Of a stretch of DNA of 64,000 nucleotides, positions 39,404 through 46,716 are shown piece by piece; the first letter of the stretch is position 1; every line of letters begins with the position of its first letter. Both the position numbers and the translations under genes were made by a program. Below the pieces are notes generated by a model that was given only the letters and a program-made list of their open reading frames with translations, did not search any database and was not told where the DNA came from. Source of the stretch: Sphingobacteriales bacterium. Its GTDB lineage: Bacteria; Bacteroidota; Bacteroidia; Chitinophagales; UBA2359. The stretch covers positions 62,001 to 126,000 of the forward strand of contig JADJTE010000031.1 in NCBI GenBank assembly GCA_016711295.1. The letters run 5' to 3'.

Positions 39404-39853
39404 TTAGAGTTCGATGGTTTTGGGTTGTTGTGCCTGATGAGGGTGTTTGCTGCCGCTATACACCAACATTTTTTTGAACATGGCTCTGCCCAGAATATTT
39501 TTGGGCAACATACCGCGCACTGCGCTTTCGATGATACGTTCGGGGAAAGTGCGCAACATTTGTTGCGGGGTACGGCTACGCTGCCCGCCCGGATAGCCCG
39601 TGTGGCGCAGGTATTGCTTGTCGGTCATCTTTTTGCCCGTAAAACGCACTTTGTCGGCGTTGAGGACGATGACATAATCGCCGCAATCGGTATGCGGGGT
39701 ATAAGTAGGTTTGTGTTTGCCGCGCAAAATAGAGGCTATGCGCGTGGCGGCGCGACCTACTACTTGCCCTTCCAAATCAATGACAAACCACTCGCGGTTG
39801 GCTTGTGCCGCTTCCTTGCTAATCGAAACGGTGCGATAACTCAAAGTGTTCAC
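39404..39853 (-). CDS. rplM: 50S ribosomal protein L13
   Basis: 149 residues with a GTG start (complement of CAC at 39851-39853), giving MNTLSYRTVSISKEAAQANR then EWFVIDLEGQVVGRAATRIA. Further blocks: GKHKPTYTPHTDCGDYVIVL, TGYPGGQRSRTP, VRGMLPKNILGRAMFKKMLV. Intact. First gene of the ribosomal operon. Confidence 0.97.
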   Translation of the reverse strand: MNTLSYRTVSISKEAAQANREWFVIDLEGQVVGRAATRIASILRGKHKPTYTPHTDCGDYVIVLNADKVRFTGKKMTDKQYLRHTGYPGGQRSRTPQQMLRTFPERIIESAVRGMLPKNILGRAMFKKMLVYSGSKHPHQAQQPKTIEL

Positions 39854-39899
39854 TGCTGATATGATTTAAGATGTTTTTGTAATTTTTACTTTCGGGACG

Positions 39900-39907
39900 C
39901 AAAGGTA
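39900..39907 (-). promoter_or_regulatory. -7 box of the rplM-rpsI-rpsB(-tsf) operon
   Basis: TACCTTTG on the minus strand, 47 bp upstream of the GTG start of rplM. Confidence 0.65.
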
Positions 39908-40225
39908 CGAACTTGTATCTGAACCGACAAGCATTTTTCTAACTTTTTTTAAGCAACCCGCATAACTCATTGATTATCAGCTATTTTTTGGCAATATTTT
40001 TTATCTATCACATCCAAAATACCATTGCTACGACCCCAAGAATAGTCGCAACACTACACACATTCAGTCCTGAAAAGGCAGATAGCCGAAATAGCAAGGT
40101 AGCTCAAACTGATACGCGAACCTTTTTGTAAGGAGAAAATATTTGAGCAAAAATAGAGGCTATCCTGCCGTACTGACAAGTGTTAAAAAAAATGCTGATT
40201 TCTTAAAAAAAAAATCTCCGATAAT

Positions 40226-40238
40226 ATTGTCGTAAATA
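40226..40238 (+). promoter_or_regulatory. candidate Rrf2 operator, site 1
   Basis: ATTGTCGTAAATA, inside the near-palindrome AATATT-GTCGTA-AATATT, between the presumed -33 and -7 elements of the Rrf2 gene. The identical 13-mer recurs at 40738-40750 before the cytochrome c gene, suggesting autoregulation and shared control. Confidence 0.45.
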
Positions 40239-40248
40239 TTTTTATGCG

Positions 40249-40256
40249 TACCTTTG
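40249..40256 (+). promoter_or_regulatory. -7 box for the Rrf2 gene
   Basis: TACCTTTG, 20 bp before the ATG at 40276. Confidence 0.65.
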
Positions 40257-40275
40257 TGGCGACAAAATAAAGACA

Positions 40276-40710
40276 ATGTTTTCAAAAGCCTGCGAACACG
40301 GATTAAGGGCAGTTATATATATCGCCTCTCAATCCTTAGAGGGAAGGAGGGTAAAAATCGGCGATATAGCTAAATATACCGACTCACCCGAAGCCTTTAC
40401 AGGAAAAGTAATAGGCGCATTAGCCAAGCACCATATCGTCAATTCGCATACAGGCCCTAACGGCGGGTTTGATATTAGCGAACGGCAAATGATAGAGACA
40501 AGGGCTGGCGATGTTATCAAAGCCATTGACGGCGACGATGCCTATCTGGGCTGTGTATTGGGCTTGAAAGAGTGTAGCGAAGCCAATCCCTGCCCGATGC
40601 ACGAACAGTTTAGTAAAGTGAGATTTACACTAAAAAAAGTCTTAGAAACGACAACTATTTATGATTTGGCAACTAATTTTAAACTTGGGAAAAGCGTTTT
40701 GAAAAAATAA
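40276..40710 (+). CDS. Rrf2 family Fe-S transcriptional regulator (NsrR-like)
   Basis: 144 residues. Winged helix-turn-helix at residues 1-75 (EHGLRAVIYIASQS, VKIGDIAKYTDSPEAFTGKV, HTGPNGGFDIS). Three cysteines C-x6-C-x5-C in CVLGLKECSEANPC are placed like the cluster ligands of NsrR/IscR, so a redox- or NO-sensitive Fe-S cluster is likely. Its position directly upstream of nirK/nor genes points to NO-responsive control of that module, as NsrR does elsewhere. A shared 13-bp motif precedes it and the next gene. The C-terminal ~25 residues are basic (LGKSVLKK). Confidence 0.9.
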   Translation: MFSKACEHGLRAVIYIASQSLEGRRVKIGDIAKYTDSPEAFTGKVIGALAKHHIVNSHTGPNGGFDISERQMIETRAGDVIKAIDGDDAYLGCVLGLKECSEANPCPMHEQFSKVRFTLKKVLETTTIYDLATNFKLGKSVLKK

Positions 40711-40737
40711 AAAATTTTTACCTATGTTTAAGATGAA

Positions 40738-40750
40738 ATTGTCGTAAATA
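40738..40750 (+). promoter_or_regulatory. candidate Rrf2 operator, site 2
   Basis: ATTGTCGTAAATA, identical to site 1, 8 bp after a -7-like TATGTTTA (40723-40730) and 22 bp before the cytochrome c ATG; would overlap the transcription start. Confidence 0.45.
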
Positions 40751-40771
40751 AAAACAATTAAATTTTCATAA

Positions 40772-41227
40772 ATGAAAGCCTTAACTAATTATTTAATTCT
40801 ATTCTGTGCTTTGGCATGTCTGTTGGCTGCTTGTAGTGGCGGCGGCGAAAATAAAAAAACTGCAGACGACTTTAAAGCCAAGAGTTCTGATATGTCACCT
40901 TTGGAACTAAAAATGGCAGAGGGCAAAAAGGTATATGACAAGACCTGTTTGGCTTGCCACCAAGCTAATGGCAATGGCGTTGACGGCGCGTTTCCGCCTT
41001 TGACGAAATCCGATTTTTTTGCTGGCGACAAATTGAAATTAGTATCCAATATTGTCAACGGCATTAAAGGAGAAATTACGGTCAATGGCAAAAAATATAA
41101 TACCGAAATGCCCAAGCAACCCGTAAGCGACGAAGAAGCCGCCAATGTAGCCACTTATGTGCTCAACTCCTTTGGCAATAGCGGCGGTGAAGTGACGGTA
41201 GAAGAAGTGCTATCAGTAAAAAAATAA
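40772..41227 (+). CDS. monoheme cytochrome c lipoprotein of the nitrite reductase operon
   Basis: 151 residues with a lipobox (LACLLAAC, Cys21). Class I cytochrome c: heme site CLACH (Cys59, Cys62, His63), axial Met in TEMPKQ. From ~residue 50 on it is strikingly similar to the cytochrome domain at the end of the following NirK (shared GAFPPL, ITVNGK, MPKQ, VATYVLNSFGN). It probably shuttles electrons to NirK or NorC as a membrane-tethered donor. First structural gene of the denitrification operon. Confidence 0.93.
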   Translation: MKALTNYLILFCALACLLAACSGGGENKKTADDFKAKSSDMSPLELKMAEGKKVYDKTCLACHQANGNGVDGAFPPLTKSDFFAGDKLKLVSNIVNGIKGEITVNGKKYNTEMPKQPVSDEEAANVATYVLNSFGNSGGEVTVEEVLSVKK

Positions 41228-41263
41228 TTAAACAATCTATTCACAACATAATTTATTTTTCTT

Positions 41264-42694
41264 ATGAAAACAGTGCGCATATATCAGACCATATTGCTTG
41301 CGCTTTCTGCCATGTTCCTTGTTGTTGCTTGTAAAAATAGCAATAATGAAGGCTCGCACGAGCAATATGGAAAACTTTATCAAAACCTCGTCGAACCCGT
41401 AAAGGGAGAGGAAATTGCCGTTTTGACCAGCGCACCCGAAGTGCCGCCACCCATTACGCGCAAACACGCTACTAAAGTTATCGTCAATTTAGAGGTCATA
41501 GAAAAAGATATGCCCATGATGGACGGCGTAACCTATAACTATTGGACTTTTGGCGGCGACGTACCCGGAAAATTTATTCGCATCAGACAAGGCGATTTAG
41601 TAGAGTTTCACCTCAAAAATCACCCCGACAATAAACTACCACACAATATAGACCTACACGCCGTTTCGGGCGAAGGGGGCGGTGCGGCAGCAACCTTTAC
41701 TGCGCCAGGGCACGAAACCCAATTTACGTTTACTGCCATGAACCAAGGTTTGTTCGTCTATCACTGCGCCACAGCACCCGTAGGTATGCACATCGCCAAT
41801 GGTATGTACGGCTTAATCTTGGTCGAACCCAAAGAGGGGCTATCCCCCGTAGATAAAGAATTTTATGTGATGCAAGGCGATTTTTATACTAGAGGCGGCT
41901 ACGGACAATCGGGAAGACAACCTTTTTCGATGGAAAAAGCCCTCAAAGAACAACCCGACTATGTGGTGTTTAACGGACATGTGGGCGCATTGATAGGCGA
42001 CAAATCACTCAAAGCCCGAGCAGGTGAGAAAGTGCGGCTTTTTGTCGGGAATGGCGGACCCAATTTGGTATCGAGTTTTCACGTCATTGGCGAAATATTT
42101 GATAACGTACACCGAGAAGGCGGCTCGCAACCAGACCATAATATACAAACTACCTTAGTGCCTGCGGGTGGAGCAGCTATTACCGAATTTAAATTAGATG
42201 TGCCGTCTAACTATATCCTTGTAGACCACTCTATTTTTAGAGCCTTTAACAAAGGTGCCTTGGCAATGTTATCCGTAGAAGGGGAAGAAAACAAAGCTAT
42301 CTACTCCGGACAGCAAGACGATAGGATTTATTTGCCCGAAGGTGGTGCCATTCAGGAAATGCCCGACGAGCCCGCAGAACCTGTAAAACCGATGAGCAAA
42401 GAAGAAAAAATAACGGCGGGCAAAAGCATTTATGCCAGCACCTGCCAAGCCTGTCACCAAGCTGACGGCAAGGGAATAGACGGTGCTTTCCCGCCTTTGG
42501 CAGCATCTGATTATTTTGCCAGCGACCCCAACAAATTGGTCAGTGCCATTAGAAATGGACTAAGCGGAAAAATTACGGTTAATGGCAAAGCTTATGACGG
42601 CGTGATGCCCAAGCAAACTTTAAGCGACCGAGAAATATCGGCAGTAGCCACCTACGTCTTAAATAGCTTCGGCAATAAAGGAGGCGAGAAATAA
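41264..42694 (+). CDS. nirK: copper nitrite reductase (AniA-type) fused to C-terminal cytochrome c
   Basis: 476 residues; lipobox VVAC (Cys23). Reduces nitrite to NO in the periplasm. Type 1 Cu ligands: His127, Cys168, His176, Met181 (HCATAPVGMHIANGM, the short-loop AniA form). Type 2 Cu ligands: His132, His167, His322 (VDHS). Catalytic Asp130 (HNIDLH) and His273 (SSFHVIG) are present. After a Pro/Glu linker (~365-380) comes a cytochrome c domain with CQACH (Cys394, Cys397, His398) and Met448, a built-in electron donor. All catalytic residues are intact. It lies between its paralogous cytochrome c and a SUMF1-like gene. Confidence 0.96.
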   Translation: MKTVRIYQTILLALSAMFLVVACKNSNNEGSHEQYGKLYQNLVEPVKGEEIAVLTSAPEVPPPITRKHATKVIVNLEVIEKDMPMMDGVTYNYWTFGGDVPGKFIRIRQGDLVEFHLKNHPDNKLPHNIDLHAVSGEGGGAAATFTAPGHETQFTFTAMNQGLFVYHCATAPVGMHIANGMYGLILVEPKEGLSPVDKEFYVMQGDFYTRGGYGQSGRQPFSMEKALKEQPDYVVFNGHVGALIGDKSLKARAGEKVRLFVGNGGPNLVSSFHVIGEIFDNVHREGGSQPDHNIQTTLVPAGGAAITEFKLDVPSNYILVDHSIFRAFNKGALAMLSVEGEENKAIYSGQQDDRIYLPEGGAIQEMPDEPAEPVKPMSKEEKITAGKSIYASTCQACHQADGKGIDGAFPPLAASDYFASDPNKLVSAIRNGLSGKITVNGKAYDGVMPKQTLSDREISAVATYVLNSFGNKGGEK

Positions 42695-42810
42695 GCCTAT
42701 CGGACAAGCACTTAGCCATGCCTTTTTTGATAGATATTTAATAAACGACTGAGAACCAATCAATTAGAATTGGCTAAGTGTTTGTTTTTTTTTGTGAATA
42801 ATATAAATAT

Positions 42811-43563
42811 ATGCATAAGATAATTATTTTTGCTTTTTTCTGTTTGGCTCTAAACAGCGAAATATCGGCGCAAACGAAGCTCATTCCTATCGACGGAGGT
42901 ATCTACTTGCCCTTATACTCTTTGGATAGCCAGAAAGTAGCAGTCGCACCCTTTAAGATAGACAATTATCAGGTGAGCAATGCCGAATTTTTGGACTTTG
43001 TATGCCAATATCCCGAATGGCAAAAATCAAAGGCAAAGAAGCTATTCGTAGATGCCAATTATCTCCGACATTGGACAGATGACGAATATTTTGCCCCCGA
43101 AATGGCTAATCAGCCCGTAGTAAATGTATCGTGGTTTGCCGCCAAAAAATACTGTGAATGTCAAGGCAAACGCTTGCCCACTACCGCCGAATGGGAACTC
43201 GTAGCCCAAGCAAGCCAAAAAGACAAAAACGGATATAAAGACGAAAATTTTAACCAATGGCTGTTGGATTGGGTGGCTAAACCCGCGCCAAAAAATAGAA
43301 ACAGAGGCAGTACTTTTAAAAACGTATATGGAGTATATGATATGCACGGCTTGGTATGGGAATGGACGCATGATTTCAACAGCGCGCTCACCACGGGCGA
43401 GTCGCGCGGAAATAGCGACCTAAGCGATAATTTGTTCTGTGGCGGAGGGTCGTTCTCTTCCAAAGACCTGCGAAATTATGCCGCTTTTATGCGCTTTGCC
43501 ATGCGGTCAAGCCTAAAAGCTAAGTATTGTGTCGGCAATTTGGGTTTTAGATGTGTTCAGTAA
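42811..43563 (+). CDS. SUMF1/FGE-fold protein of the nitrite/NO reduction operon
   Basis: 250 residues. Signal peptide to ~residue 20 (FFCLALNSEISAQ). FGE-sulfatase fold motifs: FKIDNYQVSNAEFLDFV, QPVVNVSWFAAKKYCECQGK, RLPTTAEWELVAQA, YDMHGLVWEWTHDF, FCGGGSFSS and NLGFRC. At the place of the formylglycine-generating enzyme's catalytic pair (YCxxRxRC) it has YAAFMRFAMRS, so both catalytic Cys appear to be lost and sulfatase activation is unlikely. Periplasmic, between nirK and norC, so a maturation or assembly role for these reductases is a reasonable inference. Confidence 0.85.
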   Translation: MHKIIIFAFFCLALNSEISAQTKLIPIDGGIYLPLYSLDSQKVAVAPFKIDNYQVSNAEFLDFVCQYPEWQKSKAKKLFVDANYLRHWTDDEYFAPEMANQPVVNVSWFAAKKYCECQGKRLPTTAEWELVAQASQKDKNGYKDENFNQWLLDWVAKPAPKNRNRGSTFKNVYGVYDMHGLVWEWTHDFNSALTTGESRGNSDLSDNLFCGGGSFSSKDLRNYAAFMRFAMRSSLKAKYCVGNLGFRCVQ

Positions 43564-43594
43564 ATTTTTTGTTAAAACAATAAATAATATTTTT

Positions 43595-44023
43595 ATGTTG
43601 TCAAAATCACAAGCCAGACTGTTTTTTGTTGTTGGGACTATATTTTTTTCGGGCGTTTTCTTATGGCTCACTGTTGATACGCTCAATAAAATGCCGGCGC
43701 AGACTAATGCCCAGAATATAAGTCCCGAAGTTAATCGAGGGAAAGTGATTTGGGAAGACAATAATTGTATGGGCTGCCATACATTATTTGGCGAAGGGGC
43801 TTATTATGCCCCCGAACTTACCAAAGCCTACGAACGCCGTGGCGAAGCCTACATAAGAGCCCTTCTGATGTCTCCAACACCATGGAGCCCTCAGGGCAGA
43901 AAAATGGTGGCTTATGCGATGACTGAGCAAGAAGCCAACGACGTAATTGCCTTTATCAAGTGGGCGGGCGAAGTCGACCTAAACGGATTTCCCGCCGAAC
44001 CAACACTGAAACAAACCAATTAG
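43595..44023 (+). CDS. norC: nitric oxide reductase cytochrome c subunit
   Basis: 142 residues from MLSKSQARLFFVVGTIFFSG (start 43595; the longer frame overlaps the SUMF1-like gene). One N-terminal TM anchor, then a heme c site CMGCH (Cys58, Cys61, His62) in the typical NorC context WEDNNCMGCHTLFGEGAYYA; ligand Met in the AYAMTEQEANDV region. It passes electrons to NorB, encoded 25 bp downstream. Confidence 0.96.
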   Translation: MLSKSQARLFFVVGTIFFSGVFLWLTVDTLNKMPAQTNAQNISPEVNRGKVIWEDNNCMGCHTLFGEGAYYAPELTKAYERRGEAYIRALLMSPTPWSPQGRKMVAYAMTEQEANDVIAFIKWAGEVDLNGFPAEPTLKQTN

Positions 44024-44048
44024 ATTTTCACCCTAAAATTTAGTACCG

Positions 44049-45395
44049 ATGAAATTTAAATCGCAGAAATTAGCATACTACTTTTTTTCTACATGTATGC
44101 TGTTGTTGTGTTTGCAAATCACTTATGGATTTATTATGGGATTTGCCCATATGGGTTATGATAATCTGCACGATTATATACCTTTCAACACAGCGCGCGC
44201 CGTGCATACTAATTTATTAGTTGTTTGGCTCTTGACCGGTTTTATGGGGGCTGCTTACTTTATCATTCCCGACGAAACGCAGCGCGAGCTATACTCTACC
44301 AAATTGGGCTTCATCCAGCTCATTTCTTTAGTTGTTGTAGGGGTAGTAGCTGTTATAGGCTTCCACTTTAATTGGTGGGAAGGACGTAAATTCTTAGAAA
44401 TACCTCGTCCCTTAGATTTTTTGGTGGTCATAAACGTACTAACATTCTTGTTCAATATAGGCATAACCCTTTTCAGAGCCGAGCGTTCCTCTACAACCAG
44501 CATCGTACTTTATACCGGACTTGTGGCGGCAGCCTTGTTATATTTGCCCGGTATGATTTATTTTGAAAATCAAAGCGTTGACTCCTATTTTCGTTGGTGG
44601 GTAGTGCACCTTTGGGTTGAAGGTGTTTGGGAACTAATCATGGGTGGCATCTTAGCTTACTTGCTCATCAAACTAACGGGTGTAGATAGAGAGGTAATCG
44701 AAAAATGGCTATACGTCATCGTCGGTCTGACCTTTTTGTCGGGCATATTAGGCACAGGACACCATTATTATTATATTGGTGCACCGAAATATTGGTTGAT
44801 GGTAGGCGGTATATTTTCTGCCTTAGAACCCTTGGCTTTCTTAGGTATGGCATTGTTTGCGGTCGTTATGTATCGGCGAAGCGGGCGCGAACACCCCAAC
44901 AAAATTGCCCTCCTCTGGACCATCGGCTGTGCTATTATGTCGTTTGTGGGAGCTGGATTTCTGGGCTTTGCCCACACTTTACCCAGCGTAAACCTCTATA
45001 CACATGGCACACTCGTAACAGCTATGCACGGGCACTTGGCATTTTGGGGTGCCTATGCTATGATTGTTTTGGCTATCATTAGCTATGCTATGCCCATGAT
45101 AACAGGCAGAAAAAACTATAATAGTATGTACGGAATGCTGGCGTTTTGGATTTGCAATATAGGTATGCTGGGTATGACTGGTGCTTTTGCCGTAGCAGGT
45201 GTAGCCCAAGTATATTTAGAGCGCAAAACGGGTATGGATTTTACCTTAGTGCAACAAGAGATAGAGCCACACTTTTTAGGACTTGTATTGGCAGCAACTT
45301 TATTTACCACGGGCGTATTATTGTATATTTATGATTTTTATAAATATGGACGACCTAATGACGAAGCTCTTGTTGCTCTAACAGACAATGGCTAA
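44049..45395 (+). CDS. norB: nitric oxide reductase cytochrome b subunit (cNor)
   Basis: 448 residues, about 12 TM helices. Reduces 2 NO to N2O. Conserved features: ARAVHTNLLVVWLLTGFMGA (low-spin heme ligand His), HLWVEGVWELIMGGILAYLL (Fe-B His and the essential Glu), GTGHHYYYIGAPKYW (two Fe-B His) and AMHGHLAFWGAYAMIVLAII (two heme ligands). This is the short cNor form that partners NorC, not the quinol-oxidising fusion. Intact. A 519-bp gap separates it from norQ. Confidence 0.97.
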   Translation: MKFKSQKLAYYFFSTCMLLLCLQITYGFIMGFAHMGYDNLHDYIPFNTARAVHTNLLVVWLLTGFMGAAYFIIPDETQRELYSTKLGFIQLISLVVVGVVAVIGFHFNWWEGRKFLEIPRPLDFLVVINVLTFLFNIGITLFRAERSSTTSIVLYTGLVAAALLYLPGMIYFENQSVDSYFRWWVVHLWVEGVWELIMGGILAYLLIKLTGVDREVIEKWLYVIVGLTFLSGILGTGHHYYYIGAPKYWLMVGGIFSALEPLAFLGMALFAVVMYRRSGREHPNKIALLWTIGCAIMSFVGAGFLGFAHTLPSVNLYTHGTLVTAMHGHLAFWGAYAMIVLAIISYAMPMITGRKNYNSMYGMLAFWICNIGMLGMTGAFAVAGVAQVYLERKTGMDFTLVQQEIEPHFLGLVLAATLFTTGVLLYIYDFYKYGRPNDEALVALTDNG

Positions 45396-45437
45396 ATTTG
45401 TTTTTTATGCTCAATGATACAATTATGCATCAATACT

Positions 45438-45590
45438 GGTAACTATTTAGGTGTTGCACCCCTCTATGCTAATTTATGTTTGTAGGTCGCATTATTCCCC
45501 ACAGATATAATGTCAGATGCCATACCTACGGCATTTTAAGAAGTGATTAAGGTGTGTAATCTCTGCAATGCTCAAATTTAAGATTAAATT
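45438..45590 (+). repeat. repeat element R4, shortened R1 relative
   Basis: Left end GGTAACTATTTAGG (like R3), right end GCTCAAATTTAAGATTAAA (like the R1 right end CTCAAAATTTAAAAATAA), internal CCTACGGCATTTTAA resembling the R1 CCTACGGTATTCT region. Confidence 0.4.
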
Positions 45591-45686
45591 TTCGATTTTT
45601 TACTTTTGCAGGAAATCTAATGAATAGCCTATTGGCGAAGCTGCCAAAATGGTTACCAATACTGAATAATTATGACAAGATATTAT

Positions 45687-45847
45687 CTGCTAATAACACA
45701 CGAATTTGCACTAATTCAATTCGCCTTCAACTGTTCGCATCTATTGTTTCGATGGGTTATTGGGCATTAATCAATTAGAGAATAAAATATATTCGCCCTA
45801 ATTGGAATGGCTGTAGTTCTATTCGTGTAGGTTCGTGTAATTAGCAG
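45687..45847. repeat. inverted-repeat-bounded segment upstream of norQ
   Basis: CTGCTAATAACACACGAA (45687-45704) and TTCGTGTAATTAGCAG (45832-45847) are imperfect inverted repeats around ~127 bp of AT-rich, non-coding sequence. MITE-like. Confidence 0.5.
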
Positions 45848-45914
45848 TATGAGAATAATATAATTATAGAATAAACATGTTATCGTTTCTTGTCGAATCA
45901 TCTAATCATCACTT

Positions 45915-46703
45915 ATGTTACTAACTCAAAAGAATACAATTTACTACCACCCGCAAGGTAAGGAGATAAGCGTATTTGAACATTGCTTCCGAAACCAATT
46001 GCCTCTCATGCTGAAAGGTGCTACAGGTTCAGGTAAATCCAGATTTGTAGAGTATATGGCACAACAATTAGACCGCGAACTTATTTCAGTACTCTGTCAT
46101 GAGGAAACCTCAACTGTCGACCTATTGGGGCGATACATCATAAAAGGAGCAGATACCGAATGGATTGACGGACCTCTGACCCAAGCCGTTAGAAATGGAG
46201 CCATTATTTATTTGGACGAAATTGCCGAAGCTCGCCCCGACGTGTTGGTCGCTATACACTCGCTAACCGACCATAGGCGCAAACTCTTTCTTGACCGACA
46301 CCATGAAACCTTAGATGCTCCGCCCAATTTTATGCTCGTTGCCTCGTTTAACCCAGGTTATCAGCGCGGATATAAAGAACTAAAAGCCTCTACCCGACAG
46401 CGCTTTGTGATGATGACCTTTCATTATCCAAACAAAGAAATAGAAACCCAGATTATTGTCAACGAGACCAATATAGACAAAAACACAGCCCTTAAATTGG
46501 TCAATATTGCCGCTAAGATAAGAGGATTGAGCGAACTGGGATTGTCCGAAACTATATCAACGCGCTTATTGGTCGATGCCGCCAAATTGATATACTCGGG
46601 CTTGGCACCGCGCTTGGCTTGCAGGGTTGCCATAGTCGAAACACTAAGCGACGAACCCGACATTCAATCTTCATTGCAGGATATTATAAACATGAATTTT
46701 TGA
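45915..46703 (+). CDS. norQ: NorQ/CbbQ-type MoxR AAA+ ATPase
   Basis: 262 residues. Walker A GATGSGKS (~residue 35-42), Walker B IIYLDEIAEARPDVL, sensor motif MLVASFNPGYQRGYKELKAS and a C-terminal CbbQ-type domain. With NorD it forms a chaperone that inserts the non-heme iron into NorB. Encoded just before norD (13 bp). Intact. Confidence 0.95.
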   Translation: MLLTQKNTIYYHPQGKEISVFEHCFRNQLPLMLKGATGSGKSRFVEYMAQQLDRELISVLCHEETSTVDLLGRYIIKGADTEWIDGPLTQAVRNGAIIYLDEIAEARPDVLVAIHSLTDHRRKLFLDRHHETLDAPPNFMLVASFNPGYQRGYKELKASTRQRFVMMTFHYPNKEIETQIIVNETNIDKNTALKLVNIAAKIRGLSELGLSETISTRLLVDAAKLIYSGLAPRLACRVAIVETLSDEPDIQSSLQDIINMNF

Positions 46704-46716
46704 TTATTAAATTATT

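Larger units (their letters stand above)
39854..40275. other. intergenic region between rplM and the Rrf2 gene
   Basis: 422 bp between divergent genes. It contains the rplM promoter (39900-39907), the Rrf2-gene promoter (40249-40256) and the candidate operator (40226-40238). The middle (39960-40200) shows no ORF, RNA gene or repeat I can support. Confidence 0.6.
45396..45914. other. intergenic region between norB and norQ
   Basis: 519 bp: element R4 (45438-45590), a -7 box (TACTTTTG, 45601-45608) that could restart transcription of norQD-SCO, and an inverted-repeat-bounded stretch (45687-45847). A 52-codon ORF at 45620-45778 has no recognisable product. Confidence 0.6.

Noticed and set aside
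42811..43563. Sulfatase-activating formylglycine-generating enzyme
   Set aside because: The catalytic cysteine pair is replaced and no sulfatase gene is nearby.
45620..45778. 52-codon ORF between norB and norQ with a -7 box just upstream
   Set aside because: Overlaps an inverted-repeat arm and has no recognisable features; the promoter more likely serves norQ.
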